Shown: piece after piece, positions 1 to 5,500 of the stretch | How positions within the stretch are numbered: position 1 is the stretch's first letter | Layout of the letters: the number at the start of each line of letters is the position of its first letter | From: Prevotella sp. UBA6429 | GTDB taxonomy: Bacteria; Bacteroidota; Bacteroidia; Bacteroidales; Bacteroidaceae | Direction of reading: 5' to 3' | Assembly (NCBI GenBank): GCA_002437285.1 | Contig: DJOV01000059.1 | Location: forward strand, 1 to 8,996 | Length of the DNA: 8,996 bases | Position numbers and translations under genes: made by a program | Notes under the pieces: model-generated | Seen by the model: the letters and a program-made list of their open reading frames with translations, nothing else | The model's database searches: none | What the model was told of the DNA's origin: nothing

Positions 1-29
1 TAACTGCTTTTTTCGTGTGGCCGGCGTAA

Positions 30-299
30 TTAGCCGAACATCGCCCTGATGTCGCCCAGCACCTGAGAGGCTGTCTCCCATGTTCCTTCGTCTTTGCTGG
101 CGGCCAGGCGTGAGAGGCCTTGGTAGGCTTGATGGAGGAGCGTGTCGCCTACGGGGTCGTTGATGATTTGTTTCAATACTTGACGGTCTCCAGCCATCAG
201 GATGCTGCCGTAGAGGTCGATGGCCTCGTCGGTGTCGCCCTCTCGTTCGAGTTGGATGGCCTCGGCCAACTGGCTTTTCATGGTTTCTTGCTTGTTCAT
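30..299 (-). CDS. Small TPR-like protein of unknown function (89 aa)
   Basis: This is a complete leftward ORF from ATG (297-299) to TAA (30-32). I do not recognise a named family. Residues 11-34 (LAEAIQLEREGDTDEAIDLY and the following SIL) fit one tetratricopeptide-type helix pair, with the small-residue and Gly-Asp turn spacing usual for TPRs. The rest is predicted helical and acidic. There is no signal peptide or membrane segment, so the protein is probably cytoplasmic and may bind another protein. A second in-frame Met at residue 7 could be the true start, and neither start has a Shine-Dalgarno sequence, as is normal in Bacteroidota. The nearest consensus promoter on this strand lies at 484-513, which would give a leader of about 180 bases. 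Any operon partner downstream would be beyond the left edge of the window. The long ORF on the opposite strand (120-314) is judged to be a shadow. Confidence 0.7.
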   Translation of the reverse strand: MNKQETMKSQLAEAIQLEREGDTDEAIDLYGSILMAGDRQVLKQIINDPVGDTLLHQAYQGLSRLAASKDEGTWETASQVLGDIRAMFG

Positions 300-372
300 G
301 TCTGTATTGGATAAGTAGGGTTAGTCCGTGGGATGAAAGGCATTAATAATGTCTGCATAATCGTTGTGTAAT

Positions 373-398
373 TATCATTTTCAAATGTGTCAATGATA
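373..398. repeat. Inverted repeat TATCATT-N12-AATGATA
   Basis: A perfect 7-bp dyad: arm 373-379, 12-nt spacer, arm 392-398. It lies in the predicted long leader of the leftward gene at 30-299. It could be a weak RNA hairpin or a regulator-binding dyad. It is A+T-rich and short, so chance is possible. Confidence 0.3.
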
Positions 399-483
399 TT
401 TGGAGATAGTCGCCTGTAGATATTTTCCTCTATTTATAATCGTAACATGTAAGATTGTTGTGGGTTTCCGCAGTTTTCTTTCG

Positions 484-513
484 CAAAATTAGCTCTTTCG
501 ATTATCTCGCAAA
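484..513 (-). promoter_or_regulatory. Candidate Bacteroidota promoter reading leftward
   Basis: On the minus strand, TTTG (510-513) is followed after 18 nt by TAATTTTG (484-491). This matches the Bacteroidota sigma-ABfr pattern of TTTG, about 19-21 nt, TAnnTTTG. Transcription would start near 477 and run toward the gene at 30-299. The spacing is one base short of the usual range, and A+T-rich DNA makes chance matches more likely. Confidence 0.45.
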
Positions 514-524
514 AGGTTTTTGCG
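508..524. repeat. Short perfect hairpin CGCAAAA-GGT-TTTTGCG
   Basis: A 7-bp perfect inverted repeat with a 3-nt loop lies between the two copies of the direct repeat. Its left arm overlaps the predicted -33 box (510-513) of the leftward promoter. It could therefore be an operator that competes with RNA polymerase. Alternatively it is the weak end signal of an upstream transcript. Confidence 0.4.
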
Positions 525-607
525 GATTTTCGTAGTTTTCTTTCGTGGAATTAACTGTTACGGCTTGATATTTTGAATTCGTTAACATATAATGGGAATA
601 CGCCGCG

Positions 608-925
608 TTGGCGCATATAAAACTGCAATATTGCTTCACCCCTGACGGAAGCTTTAACGGGCATGCGCTGATCATGAAAAGAGACTCTGTGTCGGTTGGC
701 GGTAAGAAGGTCGTGACAGATTGGGAAAGCGTAATAGACAATGATATTTACGGCAGATGGAATTTGCTTTATGACTCGAAGTTAAAGGAAAGGGTCGTCA
801 TCATGCAATATGCCAGTACTATTAAGTTTCACAGCAATCTGTTTTTTGAAAGTGTGAATGACAGCATCCTGGAAGTGTCTGTTTCTTTAGGCGACACAAT
901 CATCAAGATGCACCGCGACAACTAA
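608..925 (+). CDS. Hypothetical protein or gene remnant without ATG start
   Basis: A rightward ORF of up to 105 residues ends at TAA (923-925). The frame is open from 593, just after an in-frame TAA at 590-592, and the only start codon near its 5' end is TTG at 608. The first in-frame ATG is at 674 (residue 23). I recognise no family. The visible sequence alternates hydrophobic and polar residues, as in beta strands, for example VVIMQYASTIKFHSNLFF and ILEVSVSLGDTIIKMH. There is no signal peptide or membrane segment. It is visibly richer in A+T than its neighbours and is followed after 16 bases by a strong intrinsic terminator, which argues that the region is or was transcribed rightward. It may be a small orphan gene or the 3' remnant of a longer gene whose front was lost. 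An ATG at 592 in another frame reads only 17 codons before a stop and could reflect an old frameshift. Confidence 0.45.
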   Translation: MAHIKLQYCFTPDGSFNGHALIMKRDSVSVGGKKVVTDWESVIDNDIYGRWNLLYDSKLKERVVIMQYASTIKFHSNLFFESVNDSILEVSVSLGDTIIKMHRDN

Positions 926-930
926 TGTTA

Positions 931-942
931 CTCAAATTTGAG
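931..942. repeat. Perfect 12-bp palindrome abutting the terminator
   Basis: CTCAAATTTGAG is self-complementary over 12 bp. It sits directly against the left arm of the terminator at 942 and shares its last G. It might be a protein-binding dyad. It could also offer an alternative pairing for the terminator stem, since both include GAG. Confidence 0.4.
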
Positions 943-993
943 AGAAAAGCCGCAAGCTCCATCATGGACCTTGCGGCTTTTCTCGTTTTTTTT
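942..993 (+). terminator. Strong rho-independent terminator
   Basis: A perfect 15-bp stem pairs GAGAAAAGCCGCAAG (942-956) with 970-984. The inside closes further with TCCA (958-961) pairing TGGA (965-968) around a 3-nt loop. The stem is followed by G and eight T residues (986-993). It ends transcription of the ORF at 608-925 and isolates the AraC gene. There is no T-run on the other side, so it should work rightward only. Confidence 0.9.
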
Positions 994-1102
994 GCTTTGT
1001 ATGGTGGGCTACGTGTCCCACGTCGCTGCGACCTGTCCGTTACCTGTGGTGGCTGTGCGGCGAGTCATCGCTGCGAATGATTTCCGGCTGCGCAGGAGGG
1101 AC

Positions 1103-1126
1103 CAGGTCGAGCGAGACCTGTTTTTT
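1103..1126 (+). terminator. Weak terminator-like hairpin upstream of the AraC gene
   Basis: A 6-bp stem CAGGTC (1103-1108) pairs GACCTG (1115-1120) around a GAGCGA loop and is followed by six T residues (1121-1126). The shape is that of a small intrinsic terminator. It could catch read-through from the left or act as an attenuator if an upstream promoter exists. Confidence 0.4.
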
Positions 1127-1193
1127 ACCTATGAATTCAGAAAGAACGTATAATTTTAGCGGCAAACAGGCATCTCATGTCGAAAATATTTTG

Positions 1194-1201
1194 TACATTT
1201 G
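1194..1201 (+). promoter_or_regulatory. Candidate -7 element for the AraC-type gene
   Basis: TACATTTG matches the Bacteroidota -7 consensus TAnnTTTG exactly and would place the transcript start about 30 bases before the ATG at 1238. No good TTTG -33 box lies 19-21 bases upstream. A second, weaker match TAATTTTA is at 1151-1158. The TTG at 1199 lies inside this element, which is one reason for not using it as a start codon. Confidence 0.35.
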
Positions 1202-1237
1202 GCGGCACCTATTTGGTTACCAACCTCAAGACACGAC

Positions 1238-2317
1238 ATGGATCCAGAAATATCATCCCGGCTTCGCGACTTCTCGTGCGGCCTGTTCCTTATGTTCCAG
1301 ATACTCGGAACGGTGGCACTCTATATCAAGGGGCGCACGCACCAGTTGCAGCGCTCGGCCTTTTACTTCATGCTCTATCTGCTCGGAATAAGTCTTTTCG
1401 AGTTTTTCGAGTTTTTTGTCTACAGTTTTCTCGGCGACCGCCAGACTGCCATCACCAACATGTTGCAGATGACGGTGGTGCCCCTGGCCCTGATGCTGCT
1501 CTACCGCCTGACCCATTCCCATGGCCTGCGCCTGTCGCTGGCCGTCCTCAATGCCTCACCTTACGTGATGTCGCTGGCCGTCTATGCCATCCGCCCGTCA
1601 GACATGATCTACAAGGGCATCCTGTGGGTGGCCTTGGCCCACTCCGTCTTCACCATCGCTTACGGCGTGGTGGCCGTCAGGCAGTTCAACAAGCGCCTGG
1701 TGGCCTGCTTCTCCTCTGACGACAACCTGTCGTTGCGCTGGATGAGGCTCTTCCTCCTGCTCTACGTCGCCTTGGCCGTGGTGTGGTTTGTCACCACCAA
1801 GACGTCAACCCACTACGCGGCCGCATACTATAATGTGATGTGTTCGGTCATACTCGCCCTGTTGTGTTACTTTGTGTATCGGCAGGAAGACATGCTTGAA
1901 GTCTTGCAGAATTCGGCAGCGGGCGACGGTCATGATGCCCAACCGGACGACCCGTCCTTGGCGAACCCTGCAGACGGCCGGTCCCGTTATCATTTCGATG
2001 AAGTGTTCCGTGAAGTGTTCCGTGAGAAGTGCATCTACTTGAATCCGCAGCTCAACATCAACGACCTGGCGCAGGAACTGGGCACCAACCGTACCTATCT
2101 GTCCAACTACATCAACCAGCAGTTGCACTCCACGTTCTACGAGTATGTCAACGGTTGGCGGATTGAACACGCCATGAGGCTGCTCGCCACGACAGAACTT
2201 TCGCTCCAGGAAGTGGCCATGCAGTCGGGCTTCAACTCCATCAGCAGCTTCCGTAGGTATTTCGTGGGCAAGATGGGGCAGACCCCTTCGGCCTACAAGA
2301 AAGGCCTCAGGGAATAG
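1238..2317 (+). CDS. Seven-helix membrane AraC-family regulator
   Basis: This 359-residue protein joins a membrane-embedded N-terminal half to a C-terminal AraC/XylS DNA-binding domain. Hydrophobic segments lie at about residues 12-30, 40-64, 75-92, 97-118, 125-147, 166-186 and 192-213, so seven helices are likely. A polar Gly/Asp/Pro-rich linker (about 220-250) leads to the tandem HTH domain (about 255-357). The first HTH includes INDLAQELGTNRTYLSNYIN. The second carries the family signature LQEVAMQSGFNSISSFRRYF followed by GQTPSAYK. I chose ATG 1238: the longer ORF begins at a TTG (1199) that overlaps a promoter element. The family is common in Bacteroidota, where it probably couples a membrane signal to promoter control. 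The ligand is unknown. It lies just upstream of, and parallel to, the giant secreted protein gene, which is a plausible target. A perfect 12-bp tandem duplication (2000-2023) repeats EVFR at residues 255-262, at the entry to the HTH domain. Confidence 0.88.
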   Translation: MDPEISSRLRDFSCGLFLMFQILGTVALYIKGRTHQLQRSAFYFMLYLLGISLFEFFEFFVYSFLGDRQTAITNMLQMTVVPLALMLLYRLTHSHGLRLSLAVLNASPYVMSLAVYAIRPSDMIYKGILWVALAHSVFTIAYGVVAVRQFNKRLVACFSSDDNLSLRWMRLFLLLYVALAVVWFVTTKTSTHYAAAYYNVMCSVILALLCYFVYRQEDMLEVLQNSAAGDGHDAQPDDPSLANPADGRSRYHFDEVFREVFREKCIYLNPQLNINDLAQELGTNRTYLSNYINQQLHSTFYEYVNGWRIEHAMRLLATTELSLQEVAMQSGFNSISSFRRYFVGKMGQTPSAYKKGLRE

Positions 2318-2329
2318 AAGAGCGTGAAC

Positions 2330-2349
2330 CATCCACCATGTCGTGGGTG
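2330..2349 (+). terminator. Possible weak 3' hairpin of the AraC-type gene
   Basis: A 7-bp stem with one G-T wobble, CATCCAC (2330-2336) with GTGGGTG (2343-2349), encloses a 6-nt loop 12 bases after the stop codon. There is no adjacent T-run; five T residues come only at 2374-2378. It may mark the mRNA 3' end, but the evidence is thin. Confidence 0.25.
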
Positions 2350-2411
2350 ATGATGACAGCGGAGGGACGATGCTTTTTCAGTAAAGTTGCATGTTTGTTT
2401 CCAGTTCGAGG

Positions 2412-2475
2412 CGTTGCCAATGCTTCAAGCCGTAAAAAAGAAGCGCCAATCGGTGCAAAAGGGCTGTCGGCAACG
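2412..2475 (+). other. Possible three-stem folded element in intergenic DNA
   Basis: An outer 7-bp perfect stem CGTTGCC (2412-2418) with GGCAACG (2469-2475) encloses two mutually exclusive inner hairpins that share G2443 and C2444. These are GCTTC (2422-2426) with GAAGC (2440-2444), and GCGCC (2443-2447) with GGTGC (2452-2456) around loop AATC. It lies just upstream of the predicted promoter of the giant gene, so it would be RNA only if an earlier promoter exists; CATGTTTG at 2390-2397 is a 7/8 match to a -7 element. Otherwise the outer dyad could be a regulator site. I match it to no known riboswitch class. Confidence 0.25.
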
Positions 2476-2483
2476 TGTTAGGC

Positions 2484-2515
2484 CTTGTGCGCTTGCCATG
2501 GAAAGTCTAATTTTG
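2484..2515 (+). promoter_or_regulatory. Candidate promoter of the giant secreted protein gene
   Basis: CTTG (2484-2487) is followed after 20 nt by TAATTTTG (2508-2515). This agrees with the Bacteroidota pattern TTTG, 19-21 nt, TAnnTTTG, except for one base in the -33 box. The transcript would start near 2522, giving a leader of about 37 bases before the ATG at 2559. There is no Shine-Dalgarno sequence ahead of that ATG. This suggests the gene has its own promoter and is not simply co-transcribed with the AraC gene. Confidence 0.5.
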
Positions 2516-2558
2516 CAAGCGGAAATTCGATTGGTTACAACGCTTAAACTTTACCGTT

Positions 2559-5500
2559 ATGAAACAACTTTCCCTTTTTCTTTTATTTCTCGTTTGCATG
2601 ACGCTTCCACCGTGGGGCGTACACACGGCAGAGGCACAGACTGCTCCAACATTTGAACAGGTGTTTGACGGACGGTCGTTGCCCACCTTCTTTGCTGATG
2701 TGGATGGCGATGGCAAGCAGGAATATGTCATGGAGAACCCGCACCAATGGCGCTCGCTTTCTGGGCAAAAAGTGATGCCCATGCCCGATGACATGTATGT
2801 GTCGTGGTTTGACTGGAGCATGCTTCAGCTCAATGCGGAGCCATGGCCCGCCTTCGCCAGATTCCAACGCAACAGCTATGACAGCTTTGGCGACGTGGTT
2901 ATTTTCCGTAATGGGAAATATCAGCATGACGCATCTCTTTATCCGATGAAGAACTGCGTGGGCGGCACCTGGGCCGACATCAACCTGGACGGCCGTATGG
3001 ACATGCTCTACTGGCAGAACGAGAGCAAGAGCTACAAGGGTAAGCGGTATGTGCCCTATGTCATGATGCAGCGGGCCGACGGAACGTTCACCAGGCAGCC
3101 TTTTCTGGTGGTGACCGACCCTGACGAACTGCGCAATGCCGAGTATGCCGCCGGAGGAAACGGCACATTCTCGGTGAGTACGGGCAATGCCTTCTCGGGA
3201 TTTGCGTCTGCTGACAATGGCGGTTTCTCCACAGGCCCCATGACAGTGGTCGACTTCAATCAGGATGGCTATCCCGACTTCATCGACAAGGATGGCAACT
3301 CCTATATCTCGCTCGGCGACGGACGCTACTACCAGGCTTCCATCAAGGGCGACGTGCATAGTGCCGATGTGAACGGTGACGGGCTGACCGACCTGCTCCT
3401 GTATTACAACGGACAGCTCACGCTGAAGCTCAACCATGGAAACGGGTTCACGGACACCGACCTGCTGACAAACTATAACCTGAAGGGTGTGCATGTGCTC
3501 GACTGCGACGGCGATGGCCTGTTGGACATTCTCGTTACCTTGGCAGCAGAGGATGCCAGCTATCTGGCCTTCTTCAGAAACCAGGGCAACGGCACCTTCA
3601 AGCGTACCGTGAGAAGCTTCACGGGATACCACAACTGGCAAGAGCCCTGTTTCGTCAACAACAACGGACGCCCCAGCATGATATCCTTGGCCACGCAGTA
3701 TGGGGGCGATCAGTCGCGTGTCATCTGTTGGAACTGGGATGCCTCGTTCCGTGTGGACACGGTGGCTCTCAATCCAACAAGGAGTCATGCGTGCAGCATG
3801 CCCGTCAAAGATATGGACGGTGACGGCAAGGTGGACATCCTTTGCGAGATGAATGACCAGAAAGGCCTCCTGCATTGTGCGGTCGACAAGGCCAATACGC
3901 CTCCCGCCAAAATGGCGAAGCCCCGTCTGGCGCTCGACAAGTCGACGGGCATGTTGCGTGTGGAGTGGGCGCCTGGCAGCGACGCGGAGAATGCCGTGGG
4001 CGACTTGACTTATGAACTCGAGATAACGTCGGCGGATGGGAGATACCTCTTCCGTGCCGTCACCAAGAGTCTCTTCTCGATGGCTGCAGCGGGTAGCTGG
4101 GGCGAGCCGAGCGTGCAGGTGCGTGTGCGTGCCGTCGACGCTTGTGGCATGAAGGGCGAATGGAGCGACAAAACCGTGCAGTCTGACATCCTGCAGGTTC
4201 CGTCCTTTGCGCTCAGCCACACGGCCATGAGCGGCTGCGACACCCTCTTCGTCGATGTGCTCAACGGTGCTGAGTGCGTGATGAGAGGCCTGCCCGACGG
4301 CACACTCGTGACCGCCGCTGACGGGCGCAAGGGCATCCTCTTCGCCTCGCACGGCAAGAAGACGGTGGAGCTGACCAGCGCTGACGGCCTGACAGCCAGA
4401 AGGGAAGTGGACGTGATGCCCCTGCGCGTCACTGAGTTTGGCAGTCCGGGATTCTGTGACACGAATGATGTGCCGAGCGGCCTCTATTTCGATTATGCGC
4501 AGACAGGTGTCATGCAAGCCATAACGAGCAGCGGCTATTTCTGCTGGAACGGGCAGAAATACGAGAAACAACCCGTCTTTGGCTTTTCAGACGGAGGCGT
4601 GTATGGCGGCTACATCGGGGATGCGAACATGGACGGACTGCCCGATGTCCTCGGGAGCACGGGCCGCACTTCTGGCTCGCAGGACAACTACGAGATTGAG
4701 GTGGCCATCAACCAAGGTGATGGCGAGTTTGAGAAAAAGAAAGCATCATTTACCTTCTCATCACTACCTAACGGCGGCACCCCATCCTTCACTGCACCTG
4801 TCGACTTTGACAATGACGGATGTGTGGAGTACATCATAGGCTCCGACCTCTACACCAACGGAATGACCGGGATGAGCCAGGCGCTTCCCCTTGACTTAGG
4901 CGATGAGAAACTTGATCGCATTGCCAAGTATGCCATGGCCGACTTCGACAGGGATGGGCGCATCGACCTGTATGCGACCGTGAAGGATGCCAACGGCGGC
5001 TACAAGCCTGTCCTCGTCTTTAACGAAGGAGGCGGGAAATGCTCTGTGGCGGAGCTCCCGGCCGGCATTGACGCAAGAGACAACTGGAAGGCTTATGATG
5101 TGGATGGGGACGGATTCATGGACTTGGTGTATATAGACACGTCCTGGAACCAGTATAAGATTCTCCGCAACTTGGGCGGACGCCGTTTCGCGGACCAGGT
5201 GGAAGACACCGACTTGTGCCTGATACCCCTGGATGTGGACCTGGATGGACGGGCTGACTATGAGGACAAGAACGGCAATTTTGTCGTCAGCAACCATGGG
5301 ACTCCCCTTGTCGTCCCCAATGCGGCAGGCATTCAAATAGCGAGAAATGGTGGTTGGCAATATGCCGACATTGACTGTGACGGCGTGCCCGACTGCTTGG
5401 GCGCAAACCAATATGATTATTGGGCCGACGCTTTCCTGAGGATTGCCAATGTCAACACGCCGCCTACAGCTCCTGTCACCGTGATGGCCACGCAGACGGA

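Larger units (their letters stand above)
465..557. repeat. Imperfect direct repeat pair, 62-bp spacing
   Basis: Copy 1 at 465-495 and copy 2 at 527-557 match at 24 of 31 positions when offset by 62 bp. They share the exact 12-mer AGTTTTCTTTCG (472-483 and 534-545). Weaker similarity continues a few bases further right. Copy 1 contains the leftward -7 promoter element CAAAATTA (484-491), whereas copy 2 has GGAATTA there and has lost the match. The pair may be a duplicated promoter or regulator site, one copy of which has decayed. Confidence 0.5.
926..1237. other. Intergenic region between orphan ORF and AraC gene
   Basis: This 312-base gap contains a 12-bp palindrome, a strong terminator, a weak terminator-like hairpin (1103-1126) and a half-consensus promoter (1194-1201). 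Between 994 and 1100 I see only a short GTGGG/CCCAC stem (1004-1008 with 1017-1021). No convincing gene is present. The ORF that runs from 938 to 1153 reads straight through the terminator and is rejected. Confidence 0.5.

Noticed and set aside
120..314. A 64-codon rightward ORF opposite the small TPR-like gene
   Set aside because: The opposite frame has the better amino acid composition and a TPR-like pattern; this one has no recognisable features.
382..389. A leftward CACATTTG resembling a -7 element closer to the gene at 30-299
   Set aside because: The first base mismatches and no TTTG-like box is found 19-21 bases upstream; the 484-513 site fits better.
938..1153. A 71-codon ORF whose product resembles a signal peptide (hydrophobic run after the start)
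   Set aside because: It begins at TTG and reads through the terminator stem and its T-run. The hydrophobic stretch is largely a translation of that T-rich tail.
1199..1237. A 13-residue N-terminal extension of the AraC-type protein from a TTG start
   Set aside because: The TTG lies inside a TAnnTTTG promoter element, and the ATG at 1238 begins just before the first membrane helix.
2583..4571. A 662-codon open frame antisense to the giant gene, and similar antisense frames at 4896-5948 and 6000-6965
   Set aside because: They lie wholly opposite a gene with a clear signal peptide, domains and sorting signal. Their products are rich in His, Val and Arg with no recognisable domain, as expected for shadows of a G+C-rich coding strand.
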